From assembly GCA_011322755.1 (NCBI GenBank), contig DRLZ01000123.1, forward strand, positions 1-20,316: DNA of 20,316 bases, read 5' to 3'. Positions within the stretch are counted from its first letter, which is position 1. Each line of letters begins with the position of its first letter. The notes beneath the pieces are model-generated. The model had not been told where the DNA came from and did not search any database. It was given only the letters and a program-made list of their open reading frames with translations. This document shows positions 7,790-15,326 of the stretch, one piece after another. Position numbers and translations under genes: made by a program. The stretch comes from Crenotrichaceae bacterium (GTDB lineage: Bacteria; Pseudomonadota; Gammaproteobacteria; Methylococcales; DRLZ01).

Positions 7790-8244
7790 GCATTTTGGAA
7801 TTGGTATCGGTGGTGGTTGTAATCCTGAGCACACTGCAGATATCAAAAATGATGGTGAATTCTTTATTACTGGAATATAGCCAAGTTAGTTATGGGGAAA
7901 TGATATAAGGTCTAATTTAGGTTCTGATTCTGATATTGATTATTGGGTTGGTACAGGCGCATCTAACCAAGACAATCTGGGAACACGCTTTGAGGATGAT
8001 ATGCTCTCACACAATAGTAGCTGATCGAACAAAAGATATCTGCTTTGACAATAGGTCAGGAAGTGTTAATTGGTTCCTGTTCGATCCTGATGGTGAAATA
8101 TTCATGACTAAACTGAGAAACACTGAACTTACAGCAGTTCCATTGCCTGAAATAGCCTGGTTAGCAGGATCTGTGCATTGCTGAAGTCTTGTTGGTTTTA
8201 AGCGAAAGCACACATCGACAGCAGATTTAACTGAAATCACATAA
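7790..8244 (+). pseudogene. Decayed VPLPA-CTERM exported protein gene
   Basis: Two reading frames add up to the C-terminal part of an exported protein. Frame one (from about 7794) gives FGIGIGGGCNPEHT and later IDYWVGTGASNQDNLGTRF, DDMLSHNSS; it is broken by TAG at 7878-7880 and 7887-7889 and TGA at 8022-8024. The message then continues in another frame with DICFDNRSGSVNWFLFDPDG, LRNTELTAVPLPEIAWLAGS. A TGA at 8182-8184 interrupts what should be the membrane helix, yet SLVGFKRKH, the expected basic tail, follows in frame. VPLPxxxW, a hydrophobic helix and a KRK tail define the VPLPA-type C-terminal sorting tag. No start codon or signal peptide is recognisable. The 82-codon open stretch 7936-8184 is part of this relic rather than a gene. 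Confidence 0.75.
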
Positions 8245-8324
8245 CCCATCAGGCCTTCATTATTTAAAAAAACCTGGATTTAACTAGCATATAGTACAAT
8301 CAAAAATAAGTTTCAATGTGGTGT

Positions 8325-8879
8325 TTAATAACAAATACAATCCGTTGTATGGTCATTGACCATGCCGGTTGCCTGCATAAAGGCATAGCAAATAGTCGGT
8401 CCTACAAACTTGAAGCCACGTTTCTTGAGTGCCTTGCTCATCGCATCTGATTGTTCAGTCGTGGTCGGTATATCCTGCATACTAACCCAGTGATTCTTGA
8501 TCGGCTCACCATCGACAAATTGCCAGATATAGGCATTAAAACTTTGATATTCTTCAAGCACATCGAGATAGCATTTGGCATTGACAACCGCTGCATTGAT
8601 TTTGAGCTTGTTTCTTACGATTCCTGGATCATTTTGTAAACTTATACACTTTCGCTCTGTATAGCTAGCAATTTTTTCTGCATCAAACTGATCAAATGCT
8701 TGCCGATAATTCTCGCGTTTTTTGAGTATCGTGATCCAGCTCAGTCCGGCCTGTGCGCCTTCCAGTATCAGCATCTCAAATAATTTACGATCATCATGCA
8801 GCGGAATACCCCATTCCTTGTCATGATAATCGATGTACAAAGAATCAACACCAGTTGCCCATTCACATCGCCTTGCCAT
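8325..8879 (-). CDS. tag: DNA-3-methyladenine glycosylase I
   Basis: Tag excises 3-methyladenine from alkylated DNA, the first step of base-excision repair. The 184-residue protein is of normal length and follows E. coli Tag throughout. It begins with RCEW and the conserved Y.DYHDKEWG. FEMLILEGAQAGLSWITILKKRENYR forms the base-binding core, with a conserved glutamate at residue 40. SKALKKRGFKFVGPTICYAFMQA.GMVNDH occupies the C-terminal part. The zinc ligands known for this family are present: C5, H19, H177 and C181. Its ATG overlaps the stop of the upstream regulator by one base (TAATG), so translation is probably coupled, and the gene ends a VOC-regulator-tag unit. Confidence 0.95.
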   Translation of the reverse strand: MARRCEWATGVDSLYIDYHDKEWGIPLHDDRKLFEMLILEGAQAGLSWITILKKRENYRQAFDQFDAEKIASYTERKCISLQNDPGIVRNKLKINAAVVNAKCYLDVLEEYQSFNAYIWQFVDGEPIKNHWVSMQDIPTTTEQSDAMSKALKKRGFKFVGPTICYAFMQATGMVNDHTTDCICY

Positions 8880-9565
8880 TATTCATCCATTTCTTTGTTA
8901 CACGTCATCATATCCTCAAACATTCGGCCGGGTTGGTTTGGATATTGTTCGGTTCCAACAACAAGTGATTCGATTCTGTCCAGTCTGAAATTCCGGAATG
9001 CATTGCGCATTTCACACCATGCGCCCAGTGTCCACACTGTACCCCAGAAAAATAATCCTAGCGGCCAGACGCAGCGTTGTGATTTTGTACGATCTGCACG
9101 CGCATAGTTTAAAATGACTTTATATCGCAGGCTGATTGCATTACGCAATTCCCCCATGGTAGTTGCCACTTCTGGAGTAATCTGTGTAAATGGAGAATAG
9201 AGCCGGGTTTGATCCAGTTCGCCTTTTAACGCATCAGGTAACACTGTTTCAACTTTACTCAAGACCGATTGTGCAGCTTTTGCCAAACCCGGATCAGCCC
9301 AGCTGTTTAGAATACGCGCACCGAGTGTTAGCGCAGTGAGTTCATCACGGGTAAACATCAGTGGTGGCAAATCATAACCGCGTCGAATCATATAACCGAC
9401 CCCTGCTTCACCGTCGATTGGCACACCCGATGCCATTAAATCCTGAATATCACGATAAATCGTGCGCTCGGATACCTCTAGAACATCTGACAACCAACGC
9501 GCGGTGGTAATTCGGCGTGAACGCAGAAACTGGACAATCTGGAACAGTCGATCAGCTCGCCTCAC
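8879..9565 (-). CDS. YafY-type HTH/WYL transcriptional regulator
   Basis: The protein has an N-terminal HTH (type 11) domain, RRADRLFQIVQFLR through SERTIYRDIQDLMASGVPI (about 1-50), in the arrangement typical of YafY regulators. A middle helical region follows, then a WYL domain with WPLGLFFWG..WTLGAWCE and FRLDRI (about 150-205). WYL domains are known in several regulators to sense nucleic acid or other ligands. The frame can be read from a TTG at 9577, but GTG at 9565 gives the family N-terminus (M/V-RRADRLFQI) and is chosen, for 228 residues. This start overlaps the end of the upstream VOC gene by 14 nt, and the stop overlaps tag by one base. It may control its own operon, perhaps through the dyad at 10000-10025. 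Its ligand is unknown. Confidence 0.88.
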   Translation of the reverse strand: MRRADRLFQIVQFLRSRRITTARWLSDVLEVSERTIYRDIQDLMASGVPIDGEAGVGYMIRRGYDLPPLMFTRDELTALTLGARILNSWADPGLAKAAQSVLSKVETVLPDALKGELDQTRLYSPFTQITPEVATTMGELRNAISLRYKVILNYARADRTKSQRCVWPLGLFFWGTVWTLGAWCEMRNAFRNFRLDRIESLVVGTEQYPNQPGRMFEDMMTCNKEMDE

Positions 9566-9953
9566 AGGCTTTATCAAAATATGTAATCAACGACACAATT
9601 GCTCCCTGGGGATCGGCAATCACACAAAACCGCCCGACATCGGGTATATCTCTTGTTTCCAGTATAATCTTGCCACCAAGCGATTCAACCTGCCGGGCGC
9701 TGGCTTCAACATCATCCACGGTAATATAAGCCCCCCATGCTGGCGGCATATCACCTGCTTCAGGCGGTATTCGCATGATCCCGGCGACCTCCTGATCTGC
9801 TATTTTCGCCAGAGAATAGCCCAGATCGCAATTCTGTATGTCTTCTAAGGTCCAGCCCAGTAATTGTCGATAAAATTCTTTGGCAGCTGCGACATCGGTC
9901 GTCATCAACTCATTCCAGCTGAATGCACCGTGCTGTTTCATGGAGTCTGTCAT
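9552..9953 (-). CDS. VOC family (glyoxalase/bleomycin-resistance-like) protein
   Basis: The 133-residue protein has one vicinal-oxygen-chelate module made of two beta-alpha-beta-beta-beta halves. FSWNELMTTDVAAAKEFYRQLLGW opens the first half, YITVDDVEASARQVESLGGKII the second, and GRFCVIADPQGAIVSLI closes it. Members include glyoxalases, dioxygenases and drug-binding proteins; the classical histidine metal ligand is absent from the first strand, so no reaction is assigned. A strong ribosome-binding site, AAGGAG (9962-9967), precedes the ATG by 8 nt. It leads the leftward unit with the WYL regulator and tag. VOC proteins next to YafY regulators are a frequent pairing. Confidence 0.85.
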   Translation of the reverse strand: MTDSMKQHGAFSWNELMTTDVAAAKEFYRQLLGWTLEDIQNCDLGYSLAKIADQEVAGIMRIPPEAGDMPPAWGAYITVDDVEASARQVESLGGKIILETRDIPDVGRFCVIADPQGAIVSLITYFDKACEAS

Positions 9954-9999
9954 TGTTGTATCTCCTTATTTTGTCTTGGTAAGTGAACATACTATACTC

Positions 10000-10025
10000 C
10001 CAGGCTACTGACAGCCTGGTGTCAG
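10000..10025. promoter_or_regulatory. Two overlapping, mutually exclusive inverted repeats
   Basis: CCAGGCT (10000-10006) and AGCCTGG (10013-10019) form perfect 7-bp arms. CTGACA (10008-10013) and TGTCAG (10020-10025) form a second pair of perfect 6-bp arms; each loop contains half of the other stem. Read leftward, TATAGT lies just downstream, at 9997-9992, in -10 position for the VOC-regulator-tag unit, so the dyad falls over the -35 region. An operator, possibly for the WYL regulator, is the simplest reading. No T-run follows on either strand, which argues against a terminator. Confidence 0.45.
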
Positions 10026-10213
10026 GAGTGTTAATCAAAATAGATTTATCGAGTAAAAACGCCTCATCAAAATCAATACCAGGAAAGGAAGTCAGGATTG
10101 AGATAATCTATTGAAATTCACCAACGAGCAAAAGGTAACAGACAGATTTAGCGCGATTTCGTAAAAAATCAATGCATACCTTGACAAGAAGCTGTGTGTT
10201 TGATCAATTCATT

Positions 10214-10243
10214 TTGACTTATTTCTATTTCCAGCTCCATAAT
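10214..10243 (+). promoter_or_regulatory. Candidate promoter of the surface-protein gene
   Basis: TTGACT (10214-10219) and CATAAT (10238-10243) are 18 bp apart and would start transcription near 10250, about 26 nt before the ATG at 10276. The ribosome-binding sequence AGG..GGAAG falls inside this short leader. Confidence 0.4.
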
Positions 10244-10275
10244 GAAAGATACTGCAGTTAGATCAGGTTGGAAGT

Positions 10276-13005
10276 ATGAAACAAAACATCATCCACTGTT
10301 TTCTTAACTTTCTTTTCATGTCATCAATATTCTATCCGATAGATGTGATGGCAGCAGATGAATGTGGTGTTGCGCCTGCCAATGGAAATATTATTTGTAA
10401 CGGTGACAGCATTCCTGCCAGTGATGTTAATCCCTATGCAAATGGTATTTCATACTTCATTGATGGTCTCACTCTTGATGTGAATGGCAGTGCAACAACG
10501 ATTGATACTAACTCAAAAGTCGGTGTTCGTTTACAAGGCACCGGCAGCAACCCCATTGCCGTAAATCTAGTCAACACGTTAACAATCAATACAGCTGGAG
10601 GATTAAATGCTGATGGTGTGCGTGTCCGTCATATTGGTACGGGCTCAGTTACACTGAATTCTGCTGCGAATATTCTAGCAGCAGGTGCAGACGGCGAAGG
10701 CTTGCTTGGCTGGATTGACAATGTTACCAACTCATCAAATATTGACATCCAGGCGAATGGCGGCAACATCGAAACCAAGGGTGTTAACGCGAGTGGCATT
10801 TTCTCCTTTACCACTGGTACAGGATTCATCAATATTTTCTCAACTGCCGACATTACCACTGCCGGAGTTTTTTCTGATGCTATCCTTGGCTGGATTAACA
10901 ATTCGGCAAGTACCGAAAGCATAACTCTCGATATCCCGGCTGGAATATTACACACCACAGGTGACAACTCTGCTGCAATCAGTACTTTTCATGCCGGAAA
11001 CGGGATCATTTCCATGACATCAGCCGCAATAATAACAACTAATGGCGACAGTTCTCATGGCATTCTTGCCAGCCCTTTCAATGCACCACATGCACAACCT
11101 GTCACAATCAACATCACCGGCGGAACAATCACCACTCAAGCAGCAACATCAGATGGCGTTTTAACTGACACTTTAGGAACAGGCAGTGTTGACATCAATA
11201 TGAATGCCGGCACCATCACCAGTGCCCGGAATGGAATCCATACACTTGCAACAGCTGGCAGCACCGTTGATGTTGCAGCTACTGCGGCAATTTCAGCCAC
11301 TATGGCAGTAATTCGTGATGGTGATCGGGATAACAGCGGTACCGATACAATCGGGGGGAACAGTATTGCGACTACCGCAGGCACGCTGTCTGGAGACATT
11401 GTCATGGGGCTTGGCAATGACACGATCAATCTCACAGGAGGCAGTTTGACAGGCAATATTTATGGTGATGATACTGTAGCAAGCGCGATAGATGGTAACG
11501 ACACATTTAACTGGACTGATGGTGCGCTCAATAGCGGTTTCTTTGCTCAAAACGGGTCGGATCTAGCGACGATTTCCACTCCAGCCGCCTATAATGGCAG
11601 TCAAATTCTGGATGGAGGAGACGATCGACTGACAGCTGACGGCTGGATTGATACGCTTACTTTTCAGGGTATCAATGCAACAATAACAACAGGGACAATT
11701 CTAAACTGGGAAAATATCATTATTGATGGCAGTGAATTAACCATTGCAACAGCATTAAGTACAGGAACGGATGCAGGCACAGGATTAACACTGCGTAATG
11801 GCGGAATACTGAATGCAACGTCAGACTTGGTTCTGTCAGGCAATCTGATCAATAACAGCGTCATCACCATGCAGAACGCAAATCCAACGGGCACATTGAC
11901 CATCCAGGGCAACTATGCCAGCAACAGCGGCCAACTCGTTATGGATGCAGTGCTGGGTGATTCAAGCGCTGACTCTGATTTCCTGATCATTAATGGCAAT
12001 AGCAGCGGCTCGACCACACTGAATATCACCAATACTACCGGCACAGGTGCGGCAACAGGGAATGGTGATACTGACGGCATTTTAGTTGTGCAAGTCGCCG
12101 GTACATCCAGCGCCACCTTTACACTTGGTGCGCCTCTGGTCGTGGATGGTTTTATTTATTCTCTCCACAAAAGCACACTCAATGGAAACTGGTATCTGCA
12201 ATCCAGGCTAAAAACATCTGACATTGTATTGGATAAACAACTCACTTCATCAGGCCCTTATTTTCCAGGGAGCACAGTGACTTATAACATCACCATTTCG
12301 AATGCCGGTCCAGATGACGCAACGAATCTCGTAGTCACCGATACCATGACTAACCTTAGCTTTGTATCGCTTGCAAGTGGCGGCTGTGCACCGGCCAGTT
12401 TCCCATGCACCATTCCGGCATTAGCGAGCGGCAGTAATGCAGTCTTAACCGTGACGGCAACAATCAATGCAACCGGTGCATTCGATAATAGCGCAACAGT
12501 CATCGCAGACCAGCCCGACCCGGAGACCACCAACAACACAGATAATATGGGTAATAATGGTGCAACTGCAATTCCACCAACAGCGGTCAACGATGCTATA
12601 CCAGACTATATTGCGGGCACAACGCAAACCATTGCAGTGTTATTGAATGACACCACAGGCTCAGGTGGAAGTCTGCTTGCATCAACAGTCGTCATCATAT
12701 CAACCGGTGTCGGTTCTATCAGCAATGATGGCAAAATGCTGACCATTCCAGGTGAGGGGATCTGGACCGTTGCAGCAAATGGCGACATCACCTTCACGCC
12801 AACGCCTGGATTTAGAGGCACCCCAACATCAATACGTTACACTGTTAATGATGTCTCTGGCGTCACTTCAAATGAGGGTTCTGTTCTACTGACAACACAG
12901 GCTCCAGTTTCACATCCAATACCAACGTTTGCTGACTGGAGCCAAATCATGTTAACAAGCTTATTAACGCTTGGAGCCTATTATTTACGGATCAGACGCA
13001 TCTAA
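10276..13005 (+). CDS. Autotransporter-like passenger with DUF11, CshA-type repeat and IPTL-CTERM tag
   Basis: This 909-residue exported protein starts with a signal peptide, likely cut after MA or MAA at residues 26-27. Residues about 90-345 hold degenerate repeats of roughly 45-50 residues, each with GTGSV/GTGFI and a TTxGxxSxGI step, typical of a parallel beta-helix. Residues about 520-645 resemble the pertactin-like end of autotransporter passengers, with LTIQGNYASNSGQLVMD, SDFLIING and NWYLQSR. No outer-membrane barrel follows. Instead come a DUF11 domain (about 647-755, PGSTVTYNITISNAGPDDA), a CshA-like fibril repeat (about 765-875, GDITFTPTPGFRG) and an IPTFADW motif with hydrophobic helix and RIRRI tail (882-909), the IPTL-CTERM sorting signal. 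It is probably anchored or displayed at the surface, perhaps as an adhesin; that role is inferred. The short AGG..GGAAG just before the ATG supports the start. Confidence 0.85.
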   Translation: MKQNIIHCFLNFLFMSSIFYPIDVMAADECGVAPANGNIICNGDSIPASDVNPYANGISYFIDGLTLDVNGSATTIDTNSKVGVRLQGTGSNPIAVNLVNTLTINTAGGLNADGVRVRHIGTGSVTLNSAANILAAGADGEGLLGWIDNVTNSSNIDIQANGGNIETKGVNASGIFSFTTGTGFINIFSTADITTAGVFSDAILGWINNSASTESITLDIPAGILHTTGDNSAAISTFHAGNGIISMTSAAIITTNGDSSHGILASPFNAPHAQPVTINITGGTITTQAATSDGVLTDTLGTGSVDINMNAGTITSARNGIHTLATAGSTVDVAATAAISATMAVIRDGDRDNSGTDTIGGNSIATTAGTLSGDIVMGLGNDTINLTGGSLTGNIYGDDTVASAIDGNDTFNWTDGALNSGFFAQNGSDLATISTPAAYNGSQILDGGDDRLTADGWIDTLTFQGINATITTGTILNWENIIIDGSELTIATALSTGTDAGTGLTLRNGGILNATSDLVLSGNLINNSVITMQNANPTGTLTIQGNYASNSGQLVMDAVLGDSSADSDFLIINGNSSGSTTLNITNTTGTGAATGNGDTDGILVVQVAGTSSATFTLGAPLVVDGFIYSLHKSTLNGNWYLQSRLKTSDIVLDKQLTSSGPYFPGSTVTYNITISNAGPDDATNLVVTDTMTNLSFVSLASGGCAPASFPCTIPALASGSNAVLTVTATINATGAFDNSATVIADQPDPETTNNTDNMGNNGATAIPPTAVNDAIPDYIAGTTQTIAVLLNDTTGSGGSLLASTVVIISTGVGSISNDGKMLTIPGEGIWTVAANGDITFTPTPGFRGTPTSIRYTVNDVSGVTSNEGSVLLTTQAPVSHPIPTFADWSQIMLTSLLTLGAYYLRIRRI

Positions 13006-13077
13006 ATTGCTGAGATGAGCGCTGAAATCACCGCGTCGAAAAAATAACAGGCATTGTGAGTTCCAGCCAGTACGCGA

Positions 13078-13103
13078 AGAGGATGCATCTCTGATTTTCG
13101 TTT
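13078..13103 (+). terminator. Weak terminator-like hairpin between convergent genes
   Basis: In the 96-bp gap between the convergent surface-protein and F5/8 genes, AGAGG and TCTCT form a five-pair stem (one G-T pair) around ATGCA, followed by the T-rich GATTTTCGTTT. The stem is short and the T tract is interrupted, so termination would be inefficient if it occurs. Confidence 0.25.
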
Positions 13104-15096
13104 AATTCTCACCTCTTATATGCGCATCATCCGCTATTCCATCGCCATCATCATCAGGCTGACGGTTGTCAATAATCCATTCTTTTCCAATACCGGGCGC
13201 AATATATCCACCTTCGTTATCGTTGAGCGGAATTGCTCCAACCAGCGAACCAGCTATTTCGTCAAAGATTTTCTGTCCTGCTGAATTGACCCAATAGTGA
13301 TTATCATCCGCAGCTTGTTGACCAGCATCCCAGTAATTGTTGATCGTGTTTACAGTTTGTAGAATTTGTCCCGAACCACACGGTTCTGGGCTGGCGGTGT
13401 GCCCATATGCATCGGTACAAAAATGGGCTGTGCCATTTTTGTTATACATTTTCAGTGACTTGAAGTTGATCGCGCGTAGCGTGCCATTGTATGGTGATGC
13501 GGGACTTTGCCAGTTTGGCTTGGTCGCTGGTGCTGTATCACAGTAGTTATACGATAGCTTGTGTCCATCATCGCCATAACAAAGGTCAATCGTGTAGGCG
13601 ACTTGACCGGGAAACGGGTGATAAGTGTTGTCTACATTGTAGAATCGTGCTGGATTTTTAACGATATAATAAGGGCCGATCACCAACGATCCACCGCCGG
13701 TTTGAATTGAAACATTTTCTGTCCACAAATCAATCTGTGTGACCTCATTCATCTGTTTCCAGATAAACTGCCCCGCACCTGAGAACTCACGACTATTAAT
13801 TGCATTAAGATTTGGATTGACAGGTTCAATCTGCATCGCCAATGCGATTGGGTTGCCATTCGGATCTTTGACATTTTGAGCCAGAATAGTCGAGTTGGTT
13901 GATATTTCGTTAAACCGGTTTGGCGCTCCATATGTAAACATGAGCTTGATCGAAAAAGCGGTACTGGTGTCACGGGTTGGGCCATCATTACAGCGTACGG
14001 TTAAAAAGTACTCGTGCAAATGGTTTGAGAATGCATCTATTGAGTATGCGCCTTGATGTATTTTGGATAGCCAGTCACATGAAAAACCTGCTGCATGGAG
14101 TGTGTTGTGGGTGTTGGCAGCATTCCCGAACGCAGCATCCCAATGCGCAACAGTCACCTTGTGTCCGACGTGATCCTCGTGGCGTGGACCGCCAGCGACT
14201 TCTGCAGCATAACCAAATGGAGGCCATCCGCCGGACTCTGTGAACAATGGGGATGTATCGGGTCGATTTCCGTGTTCGTGACCAAAGTCGCAGGTTTCTC
14301 CTGTTTCCGGGTGGTTGCTGATTGCAGGATGCCATGTATGATAGGCTTTGGCATCCGGCCCGGCAATCCAGTAGCGATCATGTAAATCAATACAATTTGC
14401 ACTCAGTGAATGATGCGGCCATAACCCGAATCCTGAGCTTCGCTGAATACCAGTTCCGGGTGTGTTCGCTTGTGGCATGTTAAAAACAGGTATCGTTGGT
14501 TCTGGATTGGTTTCTGTCACGGCAGGATCGTTATTTGTATTTCCAAAAATACGCACTTCGGAAATATTAAACTGTTCTTGTGGCGACTCAAATCTAATAC
14601 GAACAAAACGCGCCTGCTGAGAATCAAGCGTTACAATACGAGGGTTACCCCAGTTATTTCCACCGGCAAGCGTAACCAGCGGTGAGAAGCCGGTAGCAGT
14701 GGTTTGGTTGGTATACTCAAATACAATACGGTCTGTCCCCAGATTAATGTTGCCGACAAAATAGCCGATTTCTGTCAGTCGAAATGAGCCACCAAGATCG
14801 AAAATGACAGACATTGGATAATGATTCAGATTCCATGTGTTCGGGTTTAGCCAGCTCACGCTGTCATTTGTCCCTTCGATTCCATCGATTAATCGCATAG
14901 CAAACTGTGAATTTTGTTCATTCACTGCTGATACGATTGTTATCTCGGTATCATGATTCGTCCCGGGCCATTGTGCCCAGGCAGGCAAAGCGATTGCTAC
15001 GAGCAGTAGACAGAGTATTCCTGTTTTTACTGGAGGCAACAGTTGAGCGCTGCATGTATGAAACAAATGTTTGGCTTGTATATGCTGACGAATCAT
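13102..15096 (-). CDS. Secreted protein with N-terminal F5/8 type C (discoidin) domain and unidentified large domain
   Basis: The 664-residue protein has a long signal peptide: about 25 polar residues, a hydrophobic stretch GILCLLLVAIALPAWA, and likely cleavage after residue 42. Residues about 45-185 form an F5/8 type C/CBM32-like domain, with MRLIDGIEG, MSVIFDLGG.F.LTEIGYF, ARFVRIRFE and ISEVRIFG, often a sugar-binding module. A proline-rich joint leads to a domain of over 400 residues that I do not recognise. It has several cysteines and many histidines, e.g. CDFGHEHG (from residue 269) and GPRHEDHVGH, suggesting metal binding. The tail has DDDGDGIADD (about 650-660), like calcium-binding thrombospondin type 3 repeats. 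AGGAG (15103-15107) six bases before the ATG supports the start. It may bind or modify a surface glycan; enzymatic activity is not shown. Confidence 0.75.
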   Translation of the reverse strand: MIRQHIQAKHLFHTCSAQLLPPVKTGILCLLLVAIALPAWAQWPGTNHDTEITIVSAVNEQNSQFAMRLIDGIEGTNDSVSWLNPNTWNLNHYPMSVIFDLGGSFRLTEIGYFVGNINLGTDRIVFEYTNQTTATGFSPLVTLAGGNNWGNPRIVTLDSQQARFVRIRFESPQEQFNISEVRIFGNTNNDPAVTETNPEPTIPVFNMPQANTPGTGIQRSSGFGLWPHHSLSANCIDLHDRYWIAGPDAKAYHTWHPAISNHPETGETCDFGHEHGNRPDTSPLFTESGGWPPFGYAAEVAGGPRHEDHVGHKVTVAHWDAAFGNAANTHNTLHAAGFSCDWLSKIHQGAYSIDAFSNHLHEYFLTVRCNDGPTRDTSTAFSIKLMFTYGAPNRFNEISTNSTILAQNVKDPNGNPIALAMQIEPVNPNLNAINSREFSGAGQFIWKQMNEVTQIDLWTENVSIQTGGGSLVIGPYYIVKNPARFYNVDNTYHPFPGQVAYTIDLCYGDDGHKLSYNYCDTAPATKPNWQSPASPYNGTLRAINFKSLKMYNKNGTAHFCTDAYGHTASPEPCGSGQILQTVNTINNYWDAGQQAADDNHYWVNSAGQKIFDEIAGSLVGAIPLNDNEGGYIAPGIGKEWIIDNRQPDDDGDGIADDAHIRGEN

Positions 15097-15129
15097 AGAA
15101 TTCTCCTGGTTTTTCCTGTCAATTGAAAG

Positions 15130-15164
15130 GATCAGGCTGGTGTGAAAATATCCACACTCTGATC
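15130..15164. promoter_or_regulatory. Compound dyad in the leader of the F5/8 gene
   Basis: An outer pair GATCAG (15130-15135) / CTGATC (15159-15164) encloses an inner pair GTGTG (15140-15144) / CACAC (15153-15157), with unequal spacers between them. It lies 34-68 bp upstream of the F5/8 gene start. It could fold in the mRNA leader or bind a regulator. No T-run makes it a terminator for the gene upstream. Confidence 0.35.
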
Positions 15165-15205
15165 ATAACCTTGCAACGTGGTGCGATCATTTCATCTGTT
15201 ACAGA

Positions 15206-15217
15206 GGATGTACATCC
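15206..15217. promoter_or_regulatory. Perfect 12-bp palindrome upstream of the F5/8 gene
   Basis: GGATGTACATCC is a perfect 12-bp palindrome about 110 bp before the F5/8 gene start and 120 bp after the end of the GH5-GH114 gene. It is a plausible operator for separate control of the F5/8 gene. No matching copy was noticed elsewhere in the window. Confidence 0.3.
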
Positions 15218-15326
15218 ACGCTATTTGCTCTGTTTTTTTGTTATGATTGGACTTCTTTTGCTGTTCTTCACCGGATGTCAAACATAATTCCGCATTTGGC
15301 AATCGGTCAAAGAACGATGTTGATTA

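Larger units (their letters stand above)
9954..10275. other. Divergent VOC / surface-protein intergenic region
   Basis: This 322-bp region holds the dyad at 10000-10025 next to the VOC gene and a candidate promoter for the surface-protein gene at 10214-10243. A TTGACA at 10181-10186 lacks a good -10 at the right distance. The middle (about 10030-10180) has no recognisable gene, RNA or repeat. Confidence 0.6.

Noticed and set aside
7936..8184. Intact small gene of 82 codons
   Set aside because: Its C-terminus is a cut VPLPA tag whose basic tail continues after the stop, and its upstream homologous part is in another frame. It is a pseudogene fragment.
10181..10209. Promoter starting with TTGACA at 10181
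   Set aside because: The -35 is perfect but the -10 at 17 bp (TCAATT) is poor; the pair at 10214-10243 fits better.
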